Position numbers and translations under genes: made by a program. From Darksidea phi (Eukaryota; Ascomycota; Dothideomycetes; Pleosporales; Lentitheciaceae), in contig JASJFT010000005.1 of NCBI GenBank assembly GCA_030770425.1, positions 1 through 64,000 of the forward strand: a DNA stretch of 64,000 nt, read 5' to 3'. Positions 32,405 to 44,582 of this stretch are shown here, piece by piece. Below the pieces are notes generated by a model that was not told the DNA's origin, ran no database searches, and saw nothing but the letters and a program-made list of their open reading frames with translations. Numbering within the stretch: the stretch's first letter is position 1; the number at the start of each line of letters is the position of its first letter.

Positions 32405-34795
32405 ATGTCTGAAGGCGACGTCAAGCCGGTGGTCCATGAGGCCCACGAGGTGGACACCTTCCATGTCCCCAAGGCCTTTTTCGAGTACGTGTTCCGGCAT
32501 TTCAATTGCATCATGGGCCCAGACAATGAAGCCTGGCTGCTCAGTGCGGGGTGACCCCGCCAGATCACCGATCACCAAGCACAACACTCCAAAGCAAGCA
32601 ACCCGGGCTGACGGATGACCTCGCAGCAAGCACCCGCATTCGAAGCCGCACCTCGATGGCCTCGAGCACTACCAGAAGCTTTACAAGGAGTCCATTGAAG
32701 ATCCGCACAAGTTCTGGGGTCGCCTTTCGCGTGAGCTTCTTACGTGGGAGCGCGATTTCCAGACGGTGCACGCCGGCAGCTTTGAGAATGGCGACAACGC
32801 CTGGTTCCTCGAGGGCAGGCTAAACGCTAGTTACAATTGCGTTGATCGTCACGCTTTTAAGAATCCAAACAAGCCGGCCATCATCTACGAGGCCGACGAT
32901 GCTGGCGATGGCCGCACCATCACCTATGGCGAGCTCCTCCGTGAGGTGTCCAGGGTCGCCTACACCCTAAAGGCCATGGGTGTTAAAAAGGGTGACACGG
33001 TTGCAGTCTACCTACCTATGATCCCAGAGGCCGTCATCTCGCTCTTGGCCTGCTCGCGCATTGGCGCAGTGCACTCGGTCGTCTTTGCTGGCTTCTCCTC
33101 TGATTCGCTTCGTGACCGCATCATCGATGCTGAAAGCAGGGTTGTCATCACCACAGACGAGGGCAAGCGTGGCGGCAAGGTCATTGGCACTAAGAAAATT
33201 GTCGACGAAGCCTTGAAGCAGTGCCCAAATGTATCCCACTGCCTCGTCTTCAAGCGCACCGGCGCCGACGTCCCGTGGACCAAGGGACGAGATTGGTGGT
33301 GGCACGAGGAGGTCGAAAAGTACCCCAACTATATCGCCCCAGAGCCTGTGAACTCTGAGGACCCGCTTTTCCTGCTCTACACGTCTGGATCTACCGGCAA
33401 GCCCAAGGGTGTCATGCACACGACCGGAGGCTACCTCATCGGAGCCGCAGCGACCGGAAAGTACGTCTTCGACATACACGACGACGATGTGTTCTTCTGC
33501 GGCGGTGATGTGGGTTGGATCACCGGTCACACGTACGTAGTCTACGCTCCGCTGCTCCTTGGTGTTGCTACAGTTGTGTTCGAGGGTACTCCAGCATATC
33601 CCGGATTCTCGCGCTACTGGGACATCGTCGAGAAGTACAACGTCAGCCAATTCTATGTTGCCCCAACCGCTCTGCGTCTACTCAAGCGCGCTGGCAACGA
33701 GCATGTCAAGCACCAAATGAAGAACCTTAGGATCTTGGGATCCGTGGGTGAGCCCATTGCCGCTGAAGTTTGGAAGTGGTATTTCGAGGTTGTAGGAAAG
33801 GAGGAAGCCCATGTTGTTGATGTAGGTGAAGCGCAATACTGCAGTGCAAGTCCGTGCTGATGATTACAGACCTACTGGCAAACCGAGACTGGCTCGCACG
33901 TCATCACCCCACTCGGTGGTATTACACCTACGAAGCCCGGTTCCGCGTCCCTCCCCTTCTTCGGTATCGAGCCTGCGATCATCGATCCAGTCTCTGGTGA
34001 GGAGATTCACGGCAACGATGTAGAAGGTGTCCTTGCCTTTAAGCAGCCGTGGCCCAGTATGGCCCGAACTGTTTGGGGCGCACATAAGCGATACATGGAG
34101 ACATACTTGAACGTGTACAAGGGCTACTATGTGAGCACTGTGCAATCCAGACATAAGAGATACGCTGACCCCAACAGTTCACTGGCGACGGCGCTGGCCG
34201 TGATCACGAGGGCTACTACTGGATTCGTGGCCGCGTAGATGACGTGGTCAATGTTTCCGGTCACAGACTGTCAACGGCAGAAATCGAGGCGGCTCTCATC
34301 GAACATCGTACGTCAACACATGCAGCAACTTGCGTTAAGAAGCCGTTACTGACCTGGCTGCAGACTCGGTGGCCGAAGCCGCAGTCGTGGGCGTGCAGGA
34401 CGAGCTCACTGGTCAAGCCGTCAACGCGTTCGTTGCGCTGAAGGATGGCAACGAGGCAAGCGACCAAACGAAGAAGGATTTGATTCTACAGGTGCGCAAG
34501 TCGATTGGCCCATTCGCCGCACCAAAGGCGATTTTTGTAGTCCCAGATCTGCCTAAAACGCGGTCTGGAAAGATCATGCGCCGTATCCTGCGCAAGATCT
34601 TGGCGGGAGAGGAGGACCAGCTCGGCGATACGACAACGGTAAGTCCCTAGATTCTCCTCTGCTCTTGTCCTGGTCGGGATGACCGGGCATGAGGATGACG
34701 CGTCTTGTGCGGGCAACGAAGCTAACGGATGACAGCTTTCGGATCCCTCGGTAGTCGACAAGATCATTGATACTGTGCACAGTGCCAAGAAGTAA
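32405..34795 (+). CDS. facA: Acetyl-CoA synthetase (666 aa)
   Basis: Activates acetate to acetyl-CoA via acetyl-AMP, feeding the glyoxylate cycle, lipid synthesis and histone acetylation in cytosol and nucleus. Six exons: 32405-32484, 32627-33821, 33870-34130, 34178-34307, 34364-34638, 34736-34795, total 2001 nt, all joints in frame. The ANL-superfamily motifs are in order: [15 protein letters not shown] (residues 278-292), the [12 protein letters not shown] core, [11 protein letters not shown] across intron 2, the FTGDGA and [18 protein letters not shown] hinge, and [11 protein letters not shown] with the catalytic, acetylatable Lys625. The length and N-terminal HVPKAFF...[14 protein letters not shown] block match fungal FacA/Acs1. 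The first intron (142 bp) is the longest of the set. A single cytosolic enzyme: no targeting peptide. Confidence 0.97.
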
Positions 34796-35396
34796 AAAAT
34801 GGTCCTAACGGAACCCAAGGGGTCTGAGTGGTGGAGAGAAGGACTGAAGATTTTGCGGGGGGACGCGGCGAGTTGGACGAGCATGGCGGCGGCCTGCCCG
34901 CTGATGTACTCCGTATCCTCTGGCGTAGGAAATGGTAACGGCAGATGCGCAGCGTCAGCCCTTAAGTATTTTCTGTACGGGTTTTTTTTTTCAGTAGCTA
35001 TATATCCTGAACTTTGCCGCCCTTGTTTCGGCTCAACGTTGCTGCCGCAGTGACAGGCTGCCATGTGGAGTCGCGCGGCTATACGCTCAAGACGGTAACG
35101 GACAGGCTGGGAGATGACGGGAGCTGCGGCGCGCACAGTGAAAGTGTTTCACATCTTTCTCACTGGTGTTTGAGCGCGGCGCAGCCTCTAAGTGCCCCTC
35201 GCTCGCCAAGTCGGATCGCTTTCGGGCAGTGCACCGCGGCTGACGCATCACTGCCCTTCGCCATCAAGCCATCGCTCTAGACGTAGTCTCTTCACAGTCA
35301 CTCGCACAACAAACCCTACCCATGTCGCTCGCTGCGCAACTGCGATAAACACATCCTTTCTTCCTGCGAACGTCTCCTCGACGGAGCATCGCCGAC
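34796..35396. other. Intergenic segment between acetyl-CoA synthetase and ADAM genes
   Basis: About 600 bp with a T9-type run at 34981-34990. No gene recognised. Contains one 3' UTR and one promoter. Confidence 0.4.
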
Positions 35397-37908
35397 ATGG
35401 TGCTAGTACTACGGGCTGTCGCAGCCGCCGCAGTCGCTCTAGCAACCTTCGCCACCGCAGCGTCAACGGCGCGGGAGCCGTTGAAGCGCATCGGACTCGC
35501 AAAGAATCCATCCATCCTCACACCGAACAGCCGCGTGACAGCCGTGTCGACGTTCGATGTCGCCTTCGACTATTCGGGAAAGCGGATACGACTGAGCCTG
35601 GAACCGAACCACGACATCTTCGTGGAGGGCGCAAAGGTCAGCTACTTGGGCGTTGATGGCCGCATCGTTAGGGAGGAGCCAATAGATCGACTGCAGCACA
35701 AGGTGTTCAAGGGCGCTGCGTGGTTGCGGCGGGGGAACCGCTGGGACAGGGTGGGGTGGGCTCGAGTCGACATCAGACGGGATGGTATCGACCCGCTCTT
35801 TGAAGGCACTTTCACCGTCGACCACGACCACCACCATGTGCAGCTGGCATCGACGTACAAGCAGGCGCGGTCGGACGACGACCCGGACATCGACCTGCGC
35901 GACCAAGAGTTCATGGTGGTTTTTCGCGACTCCGACGCTACGCAGGAACAGGAGCAGAGCGAGCTGAAAAAGCGGTCGACCAGCCTGGCATGTGCAAGTG
36001 ATCAGCTGGGCTTCAACACTCAGGAGAACCATCCCGTGTATGCGTCGATGCGGGCGCGGAGCGAGAACAGTCTCTTCTCCTCGCCCTTTGCGGCTCTCAT
36101 GGGCAAGCGACAGTTGGACAACTCGCCCGGTGGCGGCAATAGCGCAGGTGTTAACCTCGTCAACAGCATTGGGAAGACCAATGGGTGTCCAACAACCCGC
36201 AAGGTAGCCCTCGTGGGCGTTGCCACCGACTGCACCTACACGCAATCCTTCAATTCTAACACAAACACTACGCGCAGTAATGTTATCCAGCAGATGAACT
36301 CCGCGTCCGAGCTGTTCGAAAGCACATTCAACATTTCGCTTGGCCTAGCCAACCTCGTCGTCACCGAGCCGAATTGTCCCACGTCCATTCAACAGGCTAC
36401 GCCTTGGAACCAGGCATGCAGTAACAACGTCGACATCCAGGAACGCTTGAATCTATTCTCGGCGTGGAGAGGTCAGCAAAATGATGGGTACGCTCATTGG
36501 ACACTCCTCAGTACCTGCAACACGGGGTCTGCTGTTGGGTTGGCATGGCTCGGACAAGCCTGCACCACCGGCTCCCAGGGCTCAAGCTCTTCGGGTGGAA
36601 CAAACGAAACCGTTGCAGGCGCCAACGTGGTCGTGCGAACTCTACAAGAGTGGCAGGTCATAGCGTGAGTATCACTCTTTCAATCCTACGTACGCCAACT
36701 GACAGTGGCAGACACGAAATCGGCCACACGTTCGGCGCCGTCCATGACTGTACATCGGATTCCTGCCAGAACTCCAACATGGTCAATGCCCAGCAGTGCT
36801 GTCCCCTCAGCGCCAGCACGTGCGACGCCGGCGAACAGTACCTGATGAACCCGTCCACCGCCGAGAACATCCAACGCTTCTCGCCCTGCTCTATTGGCAA
36901 CATCTGTGCTGCATTGGGCACGAACAGCGTCAAATCAAACTGTCTAACCAACAATCGAGGCGTCACCACCATTTCCGGCCAGACATGCGGCAACGGCATT
37001 GTTGAAGGCGACGAACAGTGCGACTGCGGTGGCAAAGAAGGATGTGGGAGCAACAGCTGTTGTAACCCAGAGACCTGTAGATTCGTCGACAACGCCGTCT
37101 GTGATGATTCCAATGAGGATTGTTGCAAGGACTGCCAGTTTGCCTCCTCTACGACTGTTTGCCGCGCTAGCTCTGGTTCCTGCGACCCGGAAGAGAGATG
37201 TAGCGGCACCTCGCCTTACTGTCCAGAGGACCAGACACGACCTAATGGAGAGGACTGCGGTAATGGCCTGAAGTGTGCCAGTGGCCAGTGCACGTCACGG
37301 GACCAACAGTGCAAGACGGTGATGGGCAGCTACACGCAAGGTAATGACACCTACGCATGCGACAACTCCAACTGCATGATGAGCTGCGCAAGCCCTGAGT
37401 TCCCTCAGAATACCTGCTACGGTCTGCAGCAAAACTTTTTAGACGGCACGCCCTGTACTGGCGGCGGCACATGCTCGAACGTAAGTTGCCATTTCCCCAA
37501 CACTTCCCCTTACTCCTCCCTAACTTGAAACAGGGCCAATGCACCGGTTCCTCCGTCGGCAACGAAGTGAAAAGTTGGATCAACGAACACAAACCTCTCG
37601 TTATTGGCCTCGCCTCCGCCATTGGCGGTCTCATCGTTCTTAGTATCCTCGGCTGCTGCTGGCGCAGCTACAGACGCCGAAAGAACCGCAAAGTCTACGC
37701 CAACAACGTCGCTGCGTACCGCCCACCTGCACCATCATTTCCCCCTAACGCTCAAAGCCAAAGTCGATCAAGAAGTAGAGGGAGGAGAGGAGTGCCGGCG
37801 CCACCGCCCATGACGCACAATCCGAGTAACGGCTGGACACCACAGACGAACCATGGGCCACAAAATCCGCCGCCGTTGTATCGAAGTGGGAGTGTGCGGT
37901 ATGCGTAG
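35397..37908 (+). CDS. ADAM-type zinc metalloprotease, membrane-anchored (803 aa)
   Basis: Fungal member of the ADAM (adamalysin, M12B) family, a cell-surface sheddase-like protease. Exons 35397-36664, 36712-37480 and 37534-37908. Order of parts: signal peptide (MVLVLRAVAAAAVALATFATA), prodomain to about residue 250, metalloprotease domain with the zinc site HEIGHTFGAVHD (424-435), a Met-turn-like YLMNPS, disintegrin-like domain (GNGIVEGDEQCDCGG, then CCNPETCRFVDNAVC and CSGTSPYCPED), Cys-rich region, a transmembrane helix (about 701-722, VIGLASAIGGLIVLSILGCC) and a short basic, Pro/Ser-rich cytoplasmic tail. Intron 1 falls one base before the first zinc-binding His codon. All zinc ligands and the general-base Glu are present, so it should be active. 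A KKR or GKR site before residue 240 is a possible prodomain cleavage point. Confidence 0.93.
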
Positions 37909-38601
37909 CCGACACTTGCCAGGCACTCTTGAAGGCTTCAGCGACGGTCACATTTTCTTTTCTATTTGAGCCGGGAATTGCATAGGAAACACTCCTTCCG
38001 ACTAGGCGTCCTCTAACGACAAAAGCTTACGATCATTTGGGATGGCGTTTCTTGCTTGCTTTTGAGCATCGCACGTGTACGTTTGGCCTATCACTGCACG
38101 GCGTTTCGGATAATAATCTGTACTGTACTGCACTCGTGCATTTTTTGATTTGGCTTGGTACAACGGACCTGCACATCCGAGCGGATAGCTTGGAGGGTAC
38201 AAGACCCTCGTGGTATATATACCCCGTTTTGTCGTATGATTACGCATCGTTGTTTTTGGACAGATGATGTGTGGGCAGCAGGGGGAATCACGTATATAGG
38301 ATATCTAAATAAGAGATCTATATCTTCCTACCACTGTTTTGTGCCGACTTTGCAAAGGAGACTCCCACTGTGCAAATCCAAAACAAATATCTTCCTGGCA
38401 CACAGACGTGGTCGCTCAAGGATCATTTCATTCAGTAGTCTGTAGTTTCACTGCTTGCGGTAACTTCTCTAGCGATCTTCTTCCTCCAAAGGTGTGGAAA
38501 GGTTCTCTTAGTAAATCTCTGTGAAGTTAAGCACATATACGAGGTCTTCGTAGTACGTGAGTCTTTTGAGAATCTATTGATGCAATCAGAGCACCGTTTA
38601 T
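37909..38601. other. Convergent 3' intergenic segment with repeat fragment
   Basis: About 690 bp between the convergent ADAM and HET genes. It carries repeat fragment B (38325-38389). AT-rich elsewhere; no gene recognised. Confidence 0.45.
38325..38389 (+). repeat. Dispersed repeat, fragment B (right end only)
   Basis: Matches the right end of copies A and C: an ACTGTTTTGTGCCGACTTTG block, then GGAGACTCCCACTGTGCAAA and TCCAAAACAAATA. The match to copy C at the last 30 bp is nearly exact. The left part of the element is not present, so this is a truncated copy. Confidence 0.65.
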
Positions 38602-40803
38602 TCAGACTAATCTAAACCGAAGCACCCTCCTCGTTCCCCTCCGCACAAGGCGATTTACTTCACCATTCATCATACTATGAACGTACGCTTCACCAATGAC
38701 CTGCCACGCCTCGACCGTACCGACGCGCCGCAGCACAAGAGGAATACTGCACCCTAATAACACAACAACGGCGTCGCCCAGCCGCGCTCTGCAAGGCGCC
38801 ATGCCTACATGTCCCTCTTGTGTGACCATCATCCTTCTTGATTTCTTCTTCACTGTATCTTGGAACCGGGACAGGAATGTGTCCGCGTCATCGAAGTCAG
38901 TGTCGGTGGTTGGGTTCGGCGGGAAGGAGAATGTTCGCGCTGCTTGGAGCCTTGGCGGCGGAAGGGCATCAAAGGTTGGCATAGTAGCATCAGATGTTAA
39001 AGTGCTAATGATGTCTTCCAGGGTTTGGCCGCCGAAGCGGAGAGCTCGGTTTTGCTGGAACCATGTTGAAAAGGTGGAATCGATGGATGGGTCGTCCTCG
39101 ATGCAGGCCTGGCAGAGAGCTAAAAAGTGCGAGACGTAGTGTTGCGGTGCAGCGAAGCGAAGATACTTGTCCTGTCTGTCGAACACGAGAGAACGAGCAA
39201 TAGCGTCAAGCAACTCTAGCAATTCCCATGGATGTGTAGCGGTCGATTCTTGCGTGCTGTGCAATATCCCATGAACCGGTTCCTCCCCAGCACAAACGAA
39301 ACTCCTACACCGTGTATCACACCCCTCTAACGCGCCCAATGTGTCGATAGTATCCAGTAAAACGCCATCGCACCATATCTCTTTCAGGTTGTCCTGGAAT
39401 TGTACGTTTGCGCGACTCCGCAACTGTCCAGGCGCATCAAACACCGCCTCCCAACTCCGACTATGCAACGGCCTAAAGTTTCCAACGTGCTCACTCGCGC
39501 TCTGGCTAGCCATTAGCGGCACTGGACTCACAAACTCCGTATAAACCCTCCAATCCGGCGTCCAAGAAGGCACAGCGTCCTCCCATCCCGTATCAGTCGG
39601 CCTAGCGTACCGATTGAAAATATGCGAGAAGCAAATAATATCCAAGCTCTGATATTCGTCCCAAAATGAGTGTACAAGTTTCGCGTACTGCCATTCAACG
39701 GCCGTTGTGTACTCCGGATCCCCAACCACCTTCCTGTCCCGAATGCTGATTAGCCCGAGGACGGAGTATATTCTATCTCTAGCATCGGATGCGTAATGGT
39801 TTCCCAAGTATGCGATGATAGCGGCGAGTCTCATCCCTCTCGTTTGCGGATGAGTATACCACTGATGAACTCTTCTCCTGTTGAATGCGGCATCAAACAC
39901 GTTCCTCAGCACCAGCTCATGCTGTATATCGCGGAACCCTGTGCTGCAAAGGAAGATATTGTACATGGCACTTTTGAACTTTCCGCGAGTGATGGTACTC
40001 ATGCCACACAAAAGAACAGCTTCTCGGGGAAGAATGAATTCTTGTAGCGTCCATACGCGTGTCCACCACGGGCGAGCGAGTAAATTGCTGACCGATCTCC
40101 ATTGTTCGGCGAACTCGGGGCCCCGGAGCTGCGAGCGGATCTTTTCCTCCCTGTCGAAAGCCAATTTGAGAGTGGTGAGGTAGCTGAGGAATTTGATCGC
40201 ACCTGTGCAGTCGCTTTCTTCTTCCTTTTCCTCGCCCAACCATACCACCGCTTTCCTAGCTTTTCTATATATATCGGCCATGACTGAAGGAGAAGTTATG
40301 ATTAGCAAGCGTCTCACAAGGGGTATCTGTCCCCCGGGGTTGCTCACTGCGCACTTGGGATTCGCGCTCTTTTCCATCTGCAAGGTTGATACACAGGGAG
40401 TCTATCCACCACCAATCGCTGTCTTCGAAAGCTTCATGTCGGCTGACCACTCGAAGAAAAGGCACGAGACTCTGCAATATCGGCAACTTCCCCGTATCTA
40501 ACGTGATGGTCGAATCTGAATATGCTTTGCCACCCCATGTCTAAATGTGGGGGCACACAGTCAGTAAAGCACATCTAGGAGGGCGGCAGGACTTGTTGTC
40601 CTGCTAACAGCGACGTATTTTGTATCGCGGAGTGAGCTACCTACGTATGATGCAGTATAGAAAGGTGGCGCATCAGCAAGGCGGAAGCGTTTAAGTTTCC
40701 CGGTAAAGCCGCCATCCTGGGAGTAGGAGATGCGAAGGAGACGGATCGAGACACCGGATAACTTTTGGCGGTATACGGAATCAACTATGGTATCAACGTC
40801 CAT
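38602..40803 (-). CDS. HET (heterokaryon incompatibility) domain protein (677 aa)
   Basis: Exons 40803-40645, 40540-40348 and 40283-38602 (2034 nt, in frame). Family hallmarks run across the introns: SIRLLRI near the start, PFYTASY|TWGGKAYSDSTITL (the ALSYVWG-type motif), WWWIDSLCINLADGKERESQ, V...MADIYRKARKAVVWLGE, then RPWWTRVWTLQEFILPREAV and SDARDRIYSVLGLIS (the DPRDKVYALLG motif). The C-terminal half is variable, as usual in HET proteins. These proteins trigger death of fused non-self hyphae, usually with a partner such as a NLR or a polymorphic locus; none is seen beside it. The start is the first ATG in the exon-1 frame; the frame is open about 26 codons further up. A truncated repeat lies just downstream. 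Confidence 0.9.
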
Positions 40804-41116
40804 GGAGTGCGAGTGGCTTGTAAACGTTGATGTGCCGGAAGTTGATGGCGTGAAGCTTAGTAAATTGGCTTGCCTAATCAAGACTAGCGCATTTGTGCAA
40901 GTGTATGTTCAAAATGTTCTGCTTTGAAAAGATAAGTGATGGAGCTCATGAAATGGGTATCGTTGAGTCCGTCGTGATATTCATTGGTGAAGGCCGTAGG
41001 GTGTGATGATAATGAGGTAATCGTTGCATGTAACAAAGCTGGCACGAGAGAAACGCTTTGAACAGATAAAAGTGCTGTATTCATGTGTGTATGCATATGC
41101 TGCGTTATGGTATATC
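40804..41116. other. Intergenic segment
   Basis: About 310 bp holding the HET promoter and the 3' end of the NIPA-type gene; AT-rich. Nothing recognised. Confidence 0.4.
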
Positions 41117-42971
41117 CTAATCCCTGTCGTGGTTCCCTTCCTCGTCTTCTTCTCCCCACCTCTTCCGCCAAAACTTCAGTTTGAACCACTCTCCTAGACT
41201 ATCTTGGTTCCTACGACCGCGATCACCATACCCCCATGTCCCTCTTCTGTTGACAGGACTTAGAGCAGCATCCGGTTCGGAGTGATTGTCATCTTCAGGG
41301 TCCGGATGATCGAGCAGCGATGATGAGCTGTCGACGGGTCGCTTGCCCTGAGATATGTTATTACCTCTTCTTCGATCACTAGCACCTATCCCATCAAACC
41401 AAGATCGTCTTCGCACTTGGTCTAGCCAGGTTGAGGAATTGTTCTTTCGCCTCGTAGGGATAGTACCGGACCGCGGCCTCTGTTCTATGTCTGCCGAGCG
41501 TCTGACTGGCGATGGCACTGCATCCCTATCATTCAGCTCATTCCAGATTTCATTTGTTTCTTCTGAAATCGTCATTCTTCGTCGTCTTGGTGGCCGCCGA
41601 GGTGAATGACTGGCATGCGGACTTTGAGGCTGATTAGTATTCAATGCAGGTCTCTTCTTCGACCGCGGGGTCCCTGTGACGGCTGGACCGGTGGGTGCTC
41701 GAACAAGAAGTGGCGTCCTCTCATCAATATTCTGGCGTTTGCGCTGTTCGTAAACGGATCCGTGAAGTCCTGGAGGTTGCTGTTCAAGGTCGGCGGGAGA
41801 TGTGGGCCCTTCGTCTAAAGTGCCGTGGACAAGGCCAATTCCGGGGGTCAGAGCTGTCTGAGGCATGACGCCGAGTCCCTTCTTGACCGCATGGGGCGAG
41901 GTCGGCGCTTCATCGCTTTCCTCCAAACGCCAGCTCAGGCATACAACTCCGCCAAGCAATATCAATGTGCCAACAGCCAGAAGGCCTGCGTGTAGGTCTG
42001 TCAGTCTGGAGGATTGGTGGAAATAAATCAAGCCGTCTATGATCGCAATGACGTTGTAAATACAAAATATGAGGGGGTATAGCACGCTCGTGCTGCAAAG
42101 CTTCAAACCACGGTGCATGTAATACAGTTGAGTCAAAGCGAACGCAACCAGCCCGATGAGGATCATCCATGACTGCCAACGGTTGAATTCGTTATGTCGG
42201 TCCACGATGGTGCGCACAAGCAATTCGACAGCGCTCTTAGCGATAAGCAGCGAATGGGCGGAGAGGATACCGCTAACGCATCCGAAGAAGATACCGCGCA
42301 CAAGTCGCAAACGCGGAGTTGGGCGAGGGTAGATGCGTTTCAGAAACCAGTTTCCAACAATCAAGGTAGTGACGATGCCGAAGGTGCCAAACATCCATAT
42401 CGCGAATTGGCGCCGTCCCAGGAGTTCTAGTAACTGGTCCAGGTTGTGCGAAGGCTCGTTGATGGACCCGAATATGCCTATCATGAGTGCTCCTATTGCA
42501 ACGAGTACGGTGCCGACTAATGAGTATCGCGTAAAGGGTTCGCTGAGGACGACGGATGCGCATATAGAGTTGAAAACAAGGCCGGACGCTTGTAGAGTCG
42601 AAAGTACGGGCAGCGGCAGGGTGGTGATCTGTATGGTACTGCCCACAATGTTTGCCACGACGAACATGAGCATGCCCAGCTGTTGCAGTTAGCGCAACCC
42701 TTCCCACGGACACGCATGGTATGCTGACCTGCCATCTCCGCCGCTTGTACGGTGGTCGCCGTTCATAGTCGTCTTCCTTCTCTTCCTCCAATAGATGCGA
42801 TTTGCGCTGGAGGGTCAAGCCGATGCTCTGGATGCAGGTGGATGCGAGGCCGACGATTACTCCGAGCTATGTGTCCACCATCAGCACTCTACGCCCTAGT
42901 GTACGGCGATACGCGCTCGGAATCGAGGCTCAACTCACAGCAATGCCGGCGCCCGCAGAGAGGTCCACCAT
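41117..42971 (-). CDS. NIPA-type magnesium transporter (DUF803 family, 577 aa)
   Basis: Membrane Mg2+ transporter of the NIPA family within the drug/metabolite transporter fold. Exons 42971-42939, 42866-42729 and 42679-41117, in frame. The N-terminus MVDLSAGAGIALGVIVGLAS leads into IQSIGLTLQRKSHLLEEE, the family's first helix and loop. Then come LGMLMFVVANIVGSTIQITT, LPVLSTLQASGLVFNSICAS, LVGTVLVAIGALMIGIFGSI and further helices through GLLAVGTLILLGGVVCLSWR, about nine in total. The last about 280 residues are a cytosolic, Ser/Arg/Pro-rich tail (RRPPRRRRMTISEETNEIWN and an acidic end), much longer than in animal NIPA. Divergent from the V-ATPase subunit E gene with about 540 bp between starts. 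Confidence 0.9.
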
Positions 42972-43510
42972 GTTGGCTTGCAGAAGCGGTGTGCACGGTG
43001 CCGTTGTTGTTACCTACAGCGGGGACTCATGCTGCAGAGATATATGTGCGTAAGGTTGCGTGTAAAGAAGGTGTTGTGAAGCCGTTGCCGTCGGACGCGA
43101 CCAGCGCAGCGACGTCTCGAGGTGCGTCGAAACGGGCCACGAGACAGAGGGATGGGCGACCAGCCGAGGCGAGTGACAGGGATCAGCGGCGTGATGATGT
43201 CGTCTGGATAGAGAGGCGTGAGAGGCCTCGAAGCGCTGCGGCAAATGTCGCGAGCACCTGCAGAGTCGCGCACGATTTATAGGGAGCTCGTCGCGAGAAT
43301 GTGATTGTTGCCGCTGGTCTACCTGGGTTGCCGCATGCGATGGGTCGCCGTCGCACGCGGCTAACGTAATCGGAGGCGTGCATCTGCCTATCGCCAATGC
43401 GGTGCTCCAAGCTTGACCTCACTCCCAAGCTCTGCCCTCCACCCGCACAACCGCACACACACACCCTCCAGACCCTCCAGACCCCGCGAACCCCCAGAAA
43501 TACCGTCATC
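42972..43510. promoter_or_regulatory. Divergent promoter between NIPA-type and V-ATPase E genes
   Basis: About 540 bp separating two start codons on opposite strands, so it should carry both promoters. GC-rich, with CA-rich tracts (cacacacaca at about 43454-43464) and a CCAGACCCTC direct repeat near 43466-43484 close to the plus-strand ATG. No TATA box recognised. Sharing of control elements is inference. Confidence 0.4.
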
Positions 43511-44342
43511 ATGTCGCAAATACACGCCCTATCCGACGACCAGGTAGGATAACCTCTGCGCTCCCAGACGCCTAAAACACGCCATGGAGCTCCCCGCTAT
43601 ACGTCAATAGCTGCTAATGCATCACTATGGCAGGTCGCCGGCGAGCTGCGCAAGATGACGGCCTTCATCAAGCAGGAGGCTGTGGAGAAGGCCAACGAGA
43701 TACGGCTCAAGGCCGACGAGGAGTTCGCAATCGAGAAGTCCAAGCTTGTGCGCCAAGAAACGTCGTCGATCGACTCGTCCTACGAAAAGAAGTTCAAACA
43801 GGCCAGCATGTCGCAGCAAATCACCCGCTCCACCCTCGCCAATAAGTCACGATTACGCATCCTCTCTGCCCGCCAGGAGCTGCTGGACCGCCTTTTCGAG
43901 GATGCGAGGAAGAAGTTGGGCGATGTGTCCAAGGACAAGGGCAAATACCAGAGCGTGTTAAAGAACCTGATACTAGAGGGTGCCTATGCCCTCGCTGAGG
44001 ACAACATGAAAGTGAAGGCGAGGAAGGCCGACTATGAGCTAGTGAAGAAGGCCATCGACGAGGCGCAGTCAGAGTACAAGAGCAAGATGAACAAGGAGAC
44101 TACAATTACCATTGACGAGAGCGACCCGCTGCCAGAAGAATCGTGAGTCTTGTCCGTATTCATTTCCCAAGTAGAGACTAAACAACTTCAGTGCCGGCGG
44201 CATTACCATCTCTGGTACCGGCGGGAGAATCGACATCAACAACACCTTCGAAGAACGATTGAGGCTCCTCGAGACCGATGCTCTACCATCTATCAGGGTC
44301 ATTCTATTTGGCGAGAACCAGAACAGAAAGTTCCAAGATTGA
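43511..44342 (+). CDS. VMA4: V-type proton ATPase subunit E (230 aa)
   Basis: Peripheral-stalk subunit of the vacuolar H+-ATPase V1 sector; it pairs with subunit G to hold the catalytic head. Exons 43511-43543, 43634-44142 and 44192-44342 (693 nt). The first exon encodes only MSQIHALSDDQ. The long helical N-terminal half starts with ELRKMTAFIKQEAVEKANEI and continues EFAIEKSKLVRQE, typical of the family, followed by SRLRILSARQELLDRLFEDA. The C-terminal globular part holds ITISGTGGRIDINNTFEERL and ends LPSIRVILFGENQNRKFQD, the usual end of fungal Vma4. Length matches the family (about 230 aa). Expressed probably from a shared divergent promoter with the NIPA-type gene. Confidence 0.96.
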
Positions 44343-44582
44343 GAGCTAAATAATTTCGGGGAAGTCGAGGCTTAGCCGCCGGTATGATCGTTGGTCGATC
44401 AAGCAGGGGTATCGGCGATGCCCTTCCAGAACATGGGCGGTGCTTTAGTTTTCTTAGATTCACGGCCGTCAGTGACTGTGCATTTGCGAGGGAGCTAAGT
44501 TCTGAAGAAGTTTGTAGAATATCTAAGGTTAGCGAGCCTTCCTGTGCAAATTCTATACATTGTCCGACTTTATACTGTGTTC

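Noticed and set aside
32094..32618. ORF spanning the first exon and intron of acetyl-CoA synthetase
   Set aside because: It crosses a clear donor and acceptor of the acetyl-CoA synthetase gene, and its translation has no family features.
35463..36245. Minus-strand ORF of 260 aa opposite the ADAM gene
   Set aside because: Antisense shadow of the GC-rich ADAM prodomain; His/Arg/Val-rich with no domain.
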